In this document: positions 16,286 through 24,864 of the stretch, one piece after another
How the letters are laid out: each line of letters opens with the position of its first letter
How positions within the stretch are numbered: the stretch's first letter is position 1
From: an uncultured Clostridia bacterium
GTDB taxonomy: Bacteria > Bacillota > Clostridia > Christensenellales > Borkfalkiaceae
Length of the DNA: 45,148 bases
Assembly (NCBI GenBank): GCA_947175485.1
Contig: CAMWMZ010000006.1
Coordinates: forward strand, 1-45,148
Reading direction: 5' to 3'
Made by a program: the position numbers and the translations under genes
The notes under the pieces: generated by a model
Told to the model about the DNA's origin: nothing
What the model saw: the letters and a program-made list of their open reading frames with translations, nothing else
The model's database searches: none

Positions 16286-17971
16286 ATGGCAAGAAAAAGC
16301 AAATACCAAACGGTGCAAGCCGACGGGCTTATTGAAAAGGAATACAGCGCAGGGCTGTATATTAGGCTTTCCCGTGAGGACGGCGACAAAGTAGAAAGCG
16401 AAAGTATTTCTTCGCAAAAAGCAATTCTGGAAAAGTTTGTGGCGGAAAATCCGTCAATTTCTCTTTACGATTATTATATAGACGACGGCTTCAGCGGAAC
16501 GGATTTCGAGCGTCCCGCTTTTCGGCGTATGATTGCGGACGTGACCGCACGCAAAATCAATTGCGTAATCGTCAAAGATTTATCGCGTTTCGGAAGAAAT
16601 TATATTGAAGCAGGCAAATATATTGAAACAGTGTTTCCGCTATTTTCCGTTAGGTTCATTTCCGTAAACGATAATATAGACGGCACCGAAAATCCCGCTT
16701 CTTTGAACAGCGTAATAGTGCCATTTAAAAATATTATTAACGATGAGTATTGCCGCGATATTTCAATGAAAGTGCGCAGCGCTCTCGATATTCGCCGCAG
16801 ACAAGGTAAATTTATAGGCTCTTTCGCGCCGTACGGATACAAAAAGGATTTAAACGATCACAACAAATTGGTTGTTGACGATACCGCGGCGCAAACAGTG
16901 CGGTTTATTTTTGAAAAATTTCTGCAAGGCTGCGGGATTATGTCAATCACGCGTATTCTTAACGAACGCGGAGTTAAAAATCCCTCGGCTTATAAAGCAG
17001 AAAAAGGCTATAATTGCAGAGCCGCCGGGAACACTGCCGGCGGACTTTGGTGCGATTCCACCGTGCGCAGAATTTTGACTAACGAGCTTTATATAGGTAA
17101 TCTGATACAGAAAAAAAACGAGGTTATAAGCTATAAAATTCATAGAACTAAACCTGTAAATGAAAAGAACCGTATAACGGTTGAAAATACGCACGAGGCG
17201 ATAATTTCAAAAACAGACTTTGAAAAAGTGAAATCCCTGTTAAAGCGCGATACGCGTACAAGCCCGAAGGATACGGAGCTTTCGGTTTTTGCCGGATTTA
17301 TAAAATGTGCGGACTGCGGGCACGCAATGCAAAAACGCACTGTGAAGCAACCGTATAAAATTTACGATTATTATGTTTGCCCGACTTATCGCAAATCGCG
17401 CGGTAAAGACTGTACTAAACACGCAATACGGGTTGATACGCTTGAAGAAACAGTACTTGTTTTTCTTAATAAATATATATCGATCGCGGTTGATTTTGAA
17501 CGGCTTGTTGAAAAAATCGACAAGGCGCGCAGAGCGGACGGGAAATCTAAGCGTTTGCATTCAGAGCTGATTGCTCAAAAGCGAGAGCTGGAACGCGCAC
17601 AGAAAATTTTAACCGATTTGTATCCCGATTATAAATGCGGGCTTTTATCGCGTGAAAGTTATCTTGCGTTAAAACAAAAATATGAAGCGGAAATAACCCG
17701 CGCACGGGAAAACGCCGAGCAGCTGAAAGCCGAAATTTACTCTTTTGAAAACGGTTTTGACAGAGAAAACGAATTTATTGCCGTTTTCAAAAAATTCAAA
17801 GGAATTAAAAAACTAACGCGCACTATAATGGTTGAGCTTGTGGAAAACATCTTTATTCACGAGGGCGGCGAAATTGAAATTCATTTGAAGTGTAAAGACG
17901 CGTTTTTGGCTATAGAGGAATTTATAGGGCAAAATTCGAATGACGAAAACAAGTCGGACGAATCCGCTTAA
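16286..17971 (+). CDS. Large serine recombinase (TnpX/SpoIVCA-type)
   Basis: The 561-residue protein begins with a serine resolvase domain: LYIRLSREDGD (catalytic Ser in RLSRE), ESISSQKAILEKFV, YIDDGFSGTDFERPAFRRM, VIVKDLSRFGRNY. It continues with the recombinase domain (FAPYGYKKD, LTNELYIGNLIQKK), the zinc ribbon CADCGHAMQ...YVCPTYR...C (two Cys pairs) and a C-terminal coiled coil (about residues 400-480). These are the parts of large serine integrases that recombine attP and attB around a 2-nt core. The first ATG with the conserved spacing to the catalytic domain is 16286; a GTG at 16259 is in frame. Its stop is 40 bp from the right core. It is surely the enzyme for the spoVAD element. Confidence 0.95.
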   Translation: MARKSKYQTVQADGLIEKEYSAGLYIRLSREDGDKVESESISSQKAILEKFVAENPSISLYDYYIDDGFSGTDFERPAFRRMIADVTARKINCVIVKDLSRFGRNYIEAGKYIETVFPLFSVRFISVNDNIDGTENPASLNSVIVPFKNIINDEYCRDISMKVRSALDIRRRQGKFIGSFAPYGYKKDLNDHNKLVVDDTAAQTVRFIFEKFLQGCGIMSITRILNERGVKNPSAYKAEKGYNCRAAGNTAGGLWCDSTVRRILTNELYIGNLIQKKNEVISYKIHRTKPVNEKNRITVENTHEAIISKTDFEKVKSLLKRDTRTSPKDTELSVFAGFIKCADCGHAMQKRTVKQPYKIYDYYVCPTYRKSRGKDCTKHAIRVDTLEETVLVFLNKYISIAVDFERLVEKIDKARRADGKSKRLHSELIAQKRELERAQKILTDLYPDYKCGLLSRESYLALKQKYEAEITRARENAEQLKAEIYSFENGFDRENEFIAVFKKFKGIKKLTRTIMVELVENIFIHEGGEIEIHLKCKDAFLAIEEFIGQNSNDENKSDESA

Positions 17972-17984
17972 ATTTTTTTTATTT

Positions 17985-18025
17985 TGTTATGGCGTTTAAT
18001 TGACATTTTCCCCCGCCGCGGCAGA
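17985..18025 (+). repeat. Right attachment site (attR) of the spoVAD element
   Basis: Element arm TTATGGCGTT (17987-17996) is an inverted match (9 of 10) to the left-end arm AACACCATAA (9746-9755). The core CCCGCCG is at 18012-18018. In the circular form the two arms are equidistant from the axis between 18012 and 18013, predicting CC as the crossover dinucleotide. Confidence 0.75.
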
Positions 18026-18395
18026 CACCATAATGCAGCATCTGAAAGACACGGAAACCTGCCCCGAGGATTACGATATGATTTTAACGGGCGATTTGGG
18101 TGCGCTCGGCAGCCGTATCGTCAAAGATTTATGTTGGGAAAAGGGATACGATATCTCTTCCAACCACGTTGATTGCGGCGAAATAGTATATAAAGTAATT
18201 GAAAAGGAATTTCAGGGCGGAAGCGGTGCAGGCTGTTCCGCAACCGTGCTCAATTCCTATATATTGACCAAAATGAAAGCGGGGCTTTATAAACGTATAC
18301 TTTTTGCGGCAACGGGCGCGTTGCTGTCGACCGTGTCTTCGGGGCAGGGCGAAAGTATTCCTTGCATAAGCCACGCGGTGCAGTTGGAGGTGTAA
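18018..18395 (+). pseudogene. spoVAD: spoVAD 3' portion
   Basis: From GCG at 18018 the frame encodes AADTIMQHLKDTETCPEDYDMILTGDLG, SSNHVDCGEIVY, FQGGSGAGCSATVL, KRILFAATGALLS and GESIPCISHAV, which match the last third of SpoVAD including the GGSG and ATGALLS segments. The frame also opens upstream to a TTG at 18000, but that part (TFSP) is element sequence, and no ribosome-binding site supports separate translation. Without the first 206 codons the thiolase fold cannot form, so the gene is silent until the element is removed. The lack of any stop or frameshift shows it is still under selection or was interrupted recently. spoVAE starts at the very next base. Confidence 0.93.
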
Positions 18396-18794
18396 ATGTT
18401 CGGTGCAGAGTTTTCAAACGAAATTTTAGATATATTTTTGCAGTTTGTAAAGGCGTTTGCCGTAGGCGGCGGGATTTGCCTTATCGCCCAGATTATAATA
18501 AATTTCACCGACCTTACGGCAGGAAAAATTCTTGTGTATTTTATGCTGGCAGGAGTGGTGCTTACGGCTGTCGGATTATATCAGCCGCTGGTTGATTTTG
18601 CGGGGGCGGGCGCAACCGTGCCTATTTCCGGCTTTGGTTATCTTTTGGCAAACGGCGCAATGCGCGGAGCGGAAAAGGGATTTTTTGCGGCGGTTACAGG
18701 TTCTCTCAGCGCGGCGAGCGCGGGGGTTACCGCGGCGGTTGTGTTTGCGTTTTTAATGGCTTTAATTTTTAAATCAAGAACCAAGCGGAACTGA
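18396..18794 (+). CDS. spoVAE: Stage V sporulation protein AE
   Basis: SpoVAE (the SpoVAEb type) is a small membrane protein of the dipicolinic-acid channel system of the forespore. The 132-residue protein has four membrane helices, with FVKAFAVGGGICLIAQIIIN near the start and the GAGATVPISGFGYLLANGAM loop that is homologous to the same loop in SpoVAC. GGAGG within the end of spoVAD provides the ribosome-binding site, and the genes abut, so translation depends on the spoVAD message. With the element in place, transcription from the spoVA promoter would have to cross 8.3 kb and a terminator at 15910, so spoVAE expression is probably also lost until excision. Confidence 0.93.
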   Translation: MFGAEFSNEILDIFLQFVKAFAVGGGICLIAQIIINFTDLTAGKILVYFMLAGVVLTAVGLYQPLVDFAGAGATVPISGFGYLLANGAMRGAEKGFFAAVTGSLSAASAGVTAAVVFAFLMALIFKSRTKRN

Positions 18795-18810
18795 CATACA
18801 ATATTGTATG
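18795..18810. repeat. Perfect 16-bp palindrome at the yunB start
   Basis: CATACAATATTGTATG is fully self-complementary and its last three bases are the yunB ATG. It could be an operator or an RNA hairpin hiding the start codon. CATACA also resembles a sigma-E -10 element, but the start codon would then be too close. Confidence 0.5.
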
Positions 18811-19476
18811 GCGCGAAAGTTACGGAACAAAAAATTCAGACGGTTCAAAGTATTCGTAGTGATATTCTGTCTTTTGATAATCGGAGTTTTAATTTATTTC
18901 CAGCGCAACGTAACGCGCGTTCTTATTTCCATAAGCGAGGCTACAATCCGCTCTATAACCACGGTTGCCGTAAACGACGCAATTTATTACACGCTTAACG
19001 ACACTATGCGTTATGAAGATTTGATTTCGATAGAACGCGACGGAGAGGGGAACGTGACTTCAATTACCACGGACAGCCTTAAAATAAACAGAATCGCCCG
19101 CGATACGGCCTATCTTTCACAGGAAAACCTTACGAAAATGAGTGCGGAGGGCATAATGGTGCCCATAGGCGCGCTCACGGGCGTAGAGGCTTTGGCGGGC
19201 TTCGGTACAAAAATAAATATTAAAATCATACCTATTTCAAACGTTGAATGCCGCTTCGTATCAAAGTTTACCGACGCGGGCATTAACCAGACGAAGCATT
19301 CTTTATATCTTGAAATAGTATCGGATATTTCAATAATACTTCCGTCAAAAAGCACGAATTTGGCTTCTACGATAGAAGTTTTAATTTGTGAAAGCGTAAT
19401 CGCGGGAAAAATCCCCGATACATATCTTCAGGCATCGCTTGCAGGCGGAGGTGCGGCGCTTGTTCCGAAGAATTGA
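18808..19476 (+). CDS. yunB: Sporulation protein YunB
   Basis: YunB is a membrane-anchored sporulation protein, in B. subtilis made in the mother cell under sigma-E and needed for normal spores in some conditions. The 222-residue protein has a basic N-terminus, one membrane helix (VFVVIFCLLIIGVLIYF), the conserved RSITTVAVNDAIYYTL and MVPIGALTGVEALAGFGTKI segments, and a C-terminal SNVECRFVSKFTDAGINQTKH part with the family's G-INQT motif. The start has no obvious ribosome-binding site and overlaps a 16-bp palindrome. It lies 13 bp after spoVAE and is followed by a terminator, closing the sporulation cluster. Confidence 0.9.
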   Translation: MARKLRNKKFRRFKVFVVIFCLLIIGVLIYFQRNVTRVLISISEATIRSITTVAVNDAIYYTLNDTMRYEDLISIERDGEGNVTSITTDSLKINRIARDTAYLSQENLTKMSAEGIMVPIGALTGVEALAGFGTKINIKIIPISNVECRFVSKFTDAGINQTKHSLYLEIVSDISIILPSKSTNLASTIEVLICESVIAGKIPDTYLQASLAGGGAALVPKN

Positions 19477-19512
19477 AAAATCCCGCGCGGCGATAGCCGC
19501 GCGGGATTTTGA
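19477..19512. terminator. Terminator between yunB and pheT
   Basis: AAAATCCCGCGCGGC (19477-19491) pairs perfectly with GCCGCGCGGGATTTT (19496-19510) with a GATA loop. It can serve both converging genes. Confidence 0.92.
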
Positions 19513-19523
19513 TTGAAACGTAT

Positions 19524-21935
19524 TTATCTTAAATCTATATTGAGTTTGTATTTAAGATTGTTTAATATCTTTTTGACAAAGCCGTCTATTTTTGTTTCTA
19601 TAGGCTCGTCTTTAGGGGTGAAGGTAATTTTGAACGCCATCGATTTTTTGCCGCTTTCAACCTGAGAGCCGATATAAACGTCGAAAAGCTTTACGTCGGT
19701 CACGTATTTGCAAGCCGAATAAATTTCCTTTTCGATTTCAGCGCACCTTACGGAAATATCGCACGTCAACGCAAGGTCGCGGGTTGCTTCCGCAAATTTT
19801 GAAATGGGAACGTATCTGAACGGTTTAGCGTGCTTTGTAAGCTCTTCATAATCGATTTCCGCAACGTACGCAAACCGCTCCAACGCAAGCTCTTCCGAAA
19901 TTTCAGGGGAAAGCATGCCCAGGTACCCGACCTCTGCGCCGTCGCAAAGTATTCTGGCGGTAATGCCGGGATGAAGAAAAGGCTTTTCGCAAGGCTCGTA
20001 TTCAAATTCGGTATTCAGATTTTCGGCGATGCTTTCGGTAATTCCTTTCAGGTCAAAAAAGTCGTATTTGCCCCATATACCGATAGCAATCACGGGTTTT
20101 TCTTTGGGGAAGCTTTGTATGGGAAGCTCGTTTGCAAGATAAATTTTGCTTATTTCAAACAGCTTGCCTGCCATATTGCCCCGGCGCAGATTGCGTACGA
20201 TAACTCCGACCATAGAGGGGGCTAGGGTAGTACGCATTATAGACAAATCCTCGGAAATAGGGTTTAAAATTCTGATTGCGTTGCGCTCTTTTGCGTCGGG
20301 CGCAAAGTGTAACATATCTAAATCCTTTGAGGAATAAAACGAATATGACGAAATTTCGTATAAGCCTTTGCTTACAAGGCAATCCTTAAGTTTTTGTTCG
20401 GCTTTCTGTTCTTCGGTGAACCCTCCGTTTGTAATGGAGGCAGAGGGGAGGAACGTGCTCTTAATATTATCATAGCCGTAAAAACGGATAATTTCTTCTG
20501 CAATGTCGGGATATCCGTCTATATCCTCGCGGTAATCGGGAACGGTAATTTCTAAATCGCCGCCGTTTAAAACCGTTTTAAAGTTAAGATTTTTAAGGAT
20601 TTTAACCATATCCTTTGCGGCAATTTCAATTCCTAAAAGTGCGTTTATTTGCGATACGCTCACTTTCATCTTTTTACATTCCGTGCGGGAGTATGGCGTG
20701 GTTACGTCTATATGCAGGTCGGTAACCGTTCCGCAATTCAGCTCCTCGATAAGGTGCAGCGCGCGGTCCATTGCCATTTTTGTCGTATATTCGTTAACGC
20801 CTTTTTCAAACAGTGCGGAAGAATCGGTATGTTGACCCAATGCGCGTGCCGTTTTTCTTACGTTGTCGCGCGCGAACTTTGCCGCCTCAAACAAAACCTC
20901 CGAAGTATCCTCTTTTATCTCGCTGTTCAGTCCGCCCATAACGCCCGCAAGCGCAACGGGTTTTTCACTGTCGCAGATAACAAGATTTTCGGAATTCAGC
21001 TCGAATTCGTTTTCGTCCAAAGTAATTATTTTTTCGCCTTTGTTTGCTCGGCGGACAACGATTTCGCGCCCGCAAATTGTTCTTAAATCAAAAGCGTGCA
21101 TGGGCTGTCCCAGCTCCAAAAGAATAAAATTCGTTATATCGACGATGTTTCCGATAGAGCGCAAACCGCATAACGCAAGCCGTTTTTTGAGCCAGGCGGG
21201 GGAGGGTGCGCATTTTACGCCGGTTACATAATGACCTATATATCTGGGGCATATGTCGGGGGCTAAGTCTGAAATTTTGATATTTTCATACTTGCCTTTA
21301 ACCGCCTTATAAGAATAGTCGGGCTCTTTCAGTTTTTTGCCTAAAACGGCGGCGACCTCGCGCGCAATTCCTAAAATGCTTTGACAGTCGGGGCGGTTGG
21401 CGGTAACTCCGATATCGAAGACGTAATCGTCAAGCCCGACTATTGGTTTAACGTCCGCGCCGTTTGCACTGTCGGAGGGGAGCAGTAATAGTCCGCAATA
21501 TCCCGCGCCTTCGTATAAATCTTCGTTAAGACCGAGTTCGATACCGGAACATAACATGCCTTCGGATTCCACTCCGCGCAGTTTCCCCTTTTTTATCGTC
21601 ATCACGCCTTCAATCGTGACGTGGTCTTTTGCCGTTGCGTATACGGTGGCGCCGACCAAAGCGCAGGGCGCTTTGATTCCTTTTTTTACGTTGTCCGCTC
21701 CGCAACAAATCTGGAAAATTCCTTTATCGCCGCAATCTACTTTACAAACCGAAAGATGTGTTCCTTCCAACGGAGTGCACTCGATAACTTCGCCGACAAC
21801 AACGCCGGATATATCTTTGCCGGTATCTATTAATTCTTCTACTTCGAACCCGCAGGAAAACAGCTTTGCCTGCAATTCTTCAGCAGTAACGTCTATATCT
21901 ACGTAATCTTTAAGCCAACTTAAAGGTGCTTTCAT
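19524..21935 (-). CDS. pheT: Phenylalanine--tRNA ligase beta subunit
   Basis: PheT is the non-catalytic but tRNA-binding and editing half of the alpha2-beta2 synthetase. The 803-residue protein has the N-terminal tRNA-binding (OB-fold) domain (VVGEVIECTPLEGTHLSVCKVDCG), the B3/B4 editing region (VTANRPDCQSILGIAREVAAVLG, GQPMHAFDLR), the B5 domain (RFYGYDNI), the catalytic-like core with NPISEDLSIMRTTLAPS and the C-terminal ferredoxin-fold anticodon-binding domain ending in MAFKITFTPKDEPI. Full length for the family. It follows pheS by 10 bp with an AAGGAG site. Confidence 0.97.
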   Translation of the reverse strand: MKAPLSWLKDYVDIDVTAEELQAKLFSCGFEVEELIDTGKDISGVVVGEVIECTPLEGTHLSVCKVDCGDKGIFQICCGADNVKKGIKAPCALVGATVYATAKDHVTIEGVMTIKKGKLRGVESEGMLCSGIELGLNEDLYEGAGYCGLLLLPSDSANGADVKPIVGLDDYVFDIGVTANRPDCQSILGIAREVAAVLGKKLKEPDYSYKAVKGKYENIKISDLAPDICPRYIGHYVTGVKCAPSPAWLKKRLALCGLRSIGNIVDITNFILLELGQPMHAFDLRTICGREIVVRRANKGEKIITLDENEFELNSENLVICDSEKPVALAGVMGGLNSEIKEDTSEVLFEAAKFARDNVRKTARALGQHTDSSALFEKGVNEYTTKMAMDRALHLIEELNCGTVTDLHIDVTTPYSRTECKKMKVSVSQINALLGIEIAAKDMVKILKNLNFKTVLNGGDLEITVPDYREDIDGYPDIAEEIIRFYGYDNIKSTFLPSASITNGGFTEEQKAEQKLKDCLVSKGLYEISSYSFYSSKDLDMLHFAPDAKERNAIRILNPISEDLSIMRTTLAPSMVGVIVRNLRRGNMAGKLFEISKIYLANELPIQSFPKEKPVIAIGIWGKYDFFDLKGITESIAENLNTEFEYEPCEKPFLHPGITARILCDGAEVGYLGMLSPEISEELALERFAYVAEIDYEELTKHAKPFRYVPISKFAEATRDLALTCDISVRCAEIEKEIYSACKYVTDVKLFDVYIGSQVESGKKSMAFKITFTPKDEPIETKIDGFVKKILNNLKYKLNIDLR

Positions 21936-21945
21936 ATATTTCTCC

Positions 21946-22968
21946 TTAACCCTTGAACTGTTTTAAAAATCTGACGTCGCCCTCGAAAAGAAGCTTCATG
22001 TTATTGATGCCGTATTTGAGCATCGCGATGCGCTCGATACCCATACCGAACGCAAAACCGCTATATATGTCGGGGTCTACGCCGCAACCTGCAAGAACAT
22101 GGCGGTTCACCATGCCTGCGCCCAAAACTTCTATCCAGCCCGTTCCTTTGCAAAGGCGGCAGCCTTTTCCGCCACATTCGAAACAGCTTACGTCAACCTC
22201 TACAGAAGGCTCGGTAAAGGGGAAGTAAGAGGGGCGAAGCCTGGTTTTAACGTTATCGCCGAAAATTTTACGCGCAAATTCGTCGAGCATTCCTTTGAGA
22301 TCGCAAAGCGTGATACCTTTATCAACGACCAGCCCTTCCATTTGTGAAAACATAGGGGAGTGCGTTGCGTCGTCGTCGCTGCGGTAAACTTTTCCGGGTG
22401 AAAGTATTTTTATGGGCGGCTTTTTGTTTTCCATAACGCGAATTTGCCCTGCCGAAGTCTGCGTGCGCAAAAGCAAATCGTTGGAAAGATAAAACGTATC
22501 CTGCATATCGCGCGCAGGGTGGTCGGAGGGAGTGTTCAGCGCAGTGAAGTTATAATAGTCGTTTTCGATTTCGGGGCCTTCGAATACCTCGAACCCCATA
22601 CCGGAAAACACCGATATAAGCTCGTTTTTTATAAGCGTATTGGGGTGGTACGCGCCGTTTTCCGTGCTTTTCCCGGGCAGAGTAACGTCTATTTTTTCTT
22701 CCGCATATTTCCTTTTAAGTTCAAATTCTTTTAACTTTTGTTCCAAAGCGGAAAATTTTTCTTCCGTCCATTGACGCAAAGCGTTTAAAATCTTCCCCAT
22801 AGAGGGGCGCTCTTCCGGCGGAATGTCGCGCATGTTTTTCATAAGTGCGGAAATTTCACCCGTTTTGCCTAAAAAGCGCATTTTTATTTCCTGCAAGGTT
22901 TTGGAGGACTGCACGTCTTTTACGGCTTCGTCGATACTCTTTTCTATTTCGTCTATTTTTTTCTGCAT
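21946..22968 (-). CDS. pheS: Phenylalanine--tRNA ligase alpha subunit
   Basis: PheS is the catalytic subunit that activates phenylalanine and charges tRNA-Phe. The 340-residue protein has an N-terminal coiled coil (about residues 1-85), the class II core with motif 1 ([21 protein letters not shown]), motif 2 ([21 protein letters not shown]) and motif 3 ([18 protein letters not shown]), and a four-cysteine group ([14 protein letters not shown]) found in many bacterial PheS. It is the first gene of the pheST operon and is controlled by the T-box upstream. Confidence 0.97.
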   Translation of the reverse strand: MQKKIDEIEKSIDEAVKDVQSSKTLQEIKMRFLGKTGEISALMKNMRDIPPEERPSMGKILNALRQWTEEKFSALEQKLKEFELKRKYAEEKIDVTLPGKSTENGAYHPNTLIKNELISVFSGMGFEVFEGPEIENDYYNFTALNTPSDHPARDMQDTFYLSNDLLLRTQTSAGQIRVMENKKPPIKILSPGKVYRSDDDATHSPMFSQMEGLVVDKGITLCDLKGMLDEFARKIFGDNVKTRLRPSYFPFTEPSVEVDVSCFECGGKGCRLCKGTGWIEVLGAGMVNRHVLAGCGVDPDIYSGFAFGMGIERIAMLKYGINNMKLLFEGDVRFLKQFKG

Positions 22969-22984
22969 TTTTCACCTTCCGAAT

Positions 22985-23235
22985 AAAAATAAAAGCCCCG
23001 TGTTAAACACACAGGGCGAAAGTTTCGCGGTACCACCTGATTTTACGGCGCAAAGCCGCCTTAATTAAACCCTTTACGCGGGGAACGGAATAAACTACTC
23101 GGTTTTTACCTTTCGCAAATTCGGCTCGCGAGTGAATACCGCTTTCTCCCGATGGAAAACCTTTCAGCCGTTTTCGGATTTTCCTCTCTGAAAAGGGATT
23201 TTAAAGCGTCTGTCTCGGTCACTGCCTTTAAAATT
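22985..23235 (-). promoter_or_regulatory. T-box riboswitch (Phe) upstream of pheST
   Basis: On the minus strand the leader shows AGAGAG in Stem I, a specifier loop reading GGTATTCACTCG with Phe codon TTC (23134-23136), the T-box sequence AGGTGGTACCGCG (23026-23038) and a terminator stem GCCCTGTGT/ACACGGGGC plus T run (22985-23017). Uncharged tRNA-Phe pairs with the specifier and the T-box and favours read-through into pheST. Confidence 0.95.
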
Positions 23236-23241
23236 TATTTA

Positions 23242-23270
23242 ATTATAATGCGTAAAAAAATCAAAGTCAA
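23242..23270 (-). promoter_or_regulatory. Sigma-A promoter of the pheST T-box leader
   Basis: Minus strand TTGACT (23265-23270), 17-bp spacer, TATAAT (23242-23247). Confidence 0.8.
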
Positions 23271-23431
23271 ACAATTTTGTAAGGGTAATCCAATACTTAT
23301 TATTTCTCTTTATAAACTATTTCTTATTATATTTTCTTTCTGTGTTTTCTTTTTATATATAATTTTTATATATAATAATTAATATATCTTTTATCTTTTA
23401 AATTCTTTCTTTGTAACTTTCTTTCTTATAA
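23271..23431. other. AT-rich gap between pheST promoter and fumarase
   Basis: About 160 bp, very AT-rich, between the pheST promoter and the 3' end of the fumarase operon. No stem-loop terminator or gene is recognised. Confidence 0.5.
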
Positions 23432-23950
23432 TCAATAAATGCTTCCGCCGCGGCAATCATAGGCGACTACCGCGGGGAAGTTTTCCACTTCCAAACGGTA
23501 AACCGCTTCGGATAAGAGCTCCGGGAAAGCTATACATTCACATTTTTTTATTGCGTTCCCGTAAAGAGCGCCCGCTCCGCCGATAGCGGCGAAATACACT
23601 CCGGTAAATTTTTTTAACGCTTCGCGCGTAGCTTCGTTCATTTCGCCTTTCCCTATAAAAGCGCTCACGCCGAAAGAAAGCATGCGCGGAGCAAAGCTTT
23701 CCATTCTGGCCGAGGTTGTAGGGCCGCAGCTCCCCGAAGCTTTATCGGGTTTTGCGGGGCATGGACCGGCAAAATAAATTACGGAGTTTTTAAGCTCGAA
23801 CGGTAAAGGCAAGGAATTGTCGAGGTGTTTGAAAATTTCTTTATGAGCCTCGTCACGCGCAGTTAAAATAACTCCCGTAAGGCTCACGCTGTCGCCTGCG
23901 TGAAGCTCTTCGATTTGTTGTTTGGCGAGCGGTAAAGTAAGCTTTTTCAT
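23432..23950 (-). CDS. fumB: Fumarate hydratase class I, beta subunit
   Basis: The product is the C-terminal half of iron-sulfur class I fumarase (or the related L-tartrate dehydratase), interconverting fumarate and malate. The 172-residue protein starts at MKKLTLPL (ATG 23950 with AGGAGG before it), then LHAGDSVSLTGVILTARDEAHKE, VIYFAGPCPAKPDKASGSCGPTTSARM, and GGAGALYGNAIK, all typical of the beta domain. It overlaps the alpha gene by 4 bp (ATGA), so the two are translationally coupled. Fumarase and tartrate dehydratase cannot be told apart by eye. No terminator is seen after it. Confidence 0.88.
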   Translation of the reverse strand: MKKLTLPLAKQQIEELHAGDSVSLTGVILTARDEAHKEIFKHLDNSLPLPFELKNSVIYFAGPCPAKPDKASGSCGPTTSARMESFAPRMLSFGVSAFIGKGEMNEATREALKKFTGVYFAAIGGAGALYGNAIKKCECIAFPELLSEAVYRLEVENFPAVVAYDCRGGSIY

Positions 23951-24786
23951 ATTTCCTCCTTTACGCAGCGCACGCAATGGCACTGTATGTTTACCGCTAC
24001 GGGCAATCCCGCAATATGGGTTGGAGCGGTTTCGCAGCTGACGCCCAAAGCCGTTATTGTTCCGTGAAAGCCCTGGCAGCCTATATCCAGATTGTTTATA
24101 CTGCGGTAAGCGGTTTTTTCAATTTCGGCAACCGTCGGATCGGGGTTATGAATTCCGACGTCTCTGGTTAACGCTTTTTTTGCAAGAAAAGCGCATGTGT
24201 CGAACGTTCCGCCAATCCCGACGCCTACGTAAACGGGGGGGCACGGACGGGAGCCGGCTGATTTTACCGTATTTACTATAGCGTCTATAATTCCCTGTAC
24301 GGATTGTGCCGGTTTAAGCATATAAAGCTTTGACATGTTTTCACTGCCGAAGCCTTTGGGCATAAAGGTGAGCTTTATTTTGTCGCCTGCGGTTATTTCC
24401 GTGTGAATGGCGGCGGGAGTATTATCTCCGGTGTTTCGGCGCGTTATCGGGTCGCATACCGATTTGCGGAAATATCCGTCTTTGTAAGCTCTGCGTACGC
24501 CGTCGTTTACCGCGTCTGAAAGAAGCTTGCCTTCCAGAAAAACTTCCTGCCCGATTTCCAGAAGTACGACAGCCATACCTGTATCCTGGCAGACGGGCAT
24601 ATTTTGTGCTACGGCAATTTTGCTGTTTTCGATAAGCGTTTCAAGTGCAAATTTTGCCGCTTCGTTCTTTTCGGATAATCGGGCGCTCTCCATTGCGTTT
24701 AAGCACGACGGGGTAAGATTAATCCCCGCGTGCAGAGCCGCCTTATAAACCGCATCTTCAATCAACCGTGTATTTATCTTACGCAT
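23947..24786 (-). CDS. fumA: Fumarate hydratase class I, alpha subunit
   Basis: The 279-residue alpha subunit carries the three cysteines expected to hold the [4Fe-4S] cluster: Cys66 in MPVCQDTGMAVV, one in the RPCPPVYVGVGIGGTFD segment and one in LDIGCQGFHG. The cluster binds the substrate directly, as in aconitase. It lies immediately upstream of the beta subunit. Two-subunit class I enzymes of this kind are common in anaerobic Bacillota, where they work in an incomplete citrate cycle. Specificity for fumarate is the likeliest but is not proven by sequence. The gene diverges from the CPBP protease gene. Confidence 0.9.
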   Translation of the reverse strand: MRKINTRLIEDAVYKAALHAGINLTPSCLNAMESARLSEKNEAAKFALETLIENSKIAVAQNMPVCQDTGMAVVLLEIGQEVFLEGKLLSDAVNDGVRRAYKDGYFRKSVCDPITRRNTGDNTPAAIHTEITAGDKIKLTFMPKGFGSENMSKLYMLKPAQSVQGIIDAIVNTVKSAGSRPCPPVYVGVGIGGTFDTCAFLAKKALTRDVGIHNPDPTVAEIEKTAYRSINNLDIGCQGFHGTITALGVSCETAPTHIAGLPVAVNIQCHCVRCVKEEI

Positions 24787-24828
24787 AACTTTATTTTATA
24801 ATATTTTCGTATAAAAGTAAATAAATAT

Positions 24829-24857
24829 TTTACTTAAATAAAATTTTAAGTTATAAT
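24829..24857 (+). promoter_or_regulatory. Promoter giving a probably leaderless CPBP protease mRNA
   Basis: TTTACT (24829-24834), 17-bp spacer, TATAAT (24852-24857). The start codon begins at 24865, only 7 nt after the -10 box, so the transcript would begin at or next to the ATG. Confidence 0.6.
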
Positions 24858-24864
24858 CCATGTT

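Larger units (their letters stand above)
9729..18011 (+). mobile_element. 8.28-kb serine-recombinase element interrupting spoVAD
   Basis: The 7-bp sequence CCCGCCG occurs at 9729-9735 and 18012-18018, both beginning on a Pro codon of the spoVAD frame. Recombination between them removes 8,283 bp and restores ...ATG GCG CCC GCC GCG GCA GAC ACC ATA, giving MAPAAADTI, which matches the intact family. The element contains a promoter region, an amino-sugar operon of four genes, an AT-rich spacer, a TnpW-like small ORF and a TnpX-like large serine recombinase ending 40 bp from the right core, the usual integrase-attP layout. This is the build of the skin-type elements that interrupt sigK, spsM and other sporulation genes and are excised by a serine recombinase during sporulation. 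Excision on the proper cue is inferred, not seen. Confidence 0.9.

Noticed and set aside
9117..18395. spoVAD split explained by frameshift or assembly join of two loci
   Set aside because: The halves are 8.3 kb apart on one strand with a shared in-phase 7-bp core, att-like dyads and an adjoining recombinase; chance misassembly would not produce this.
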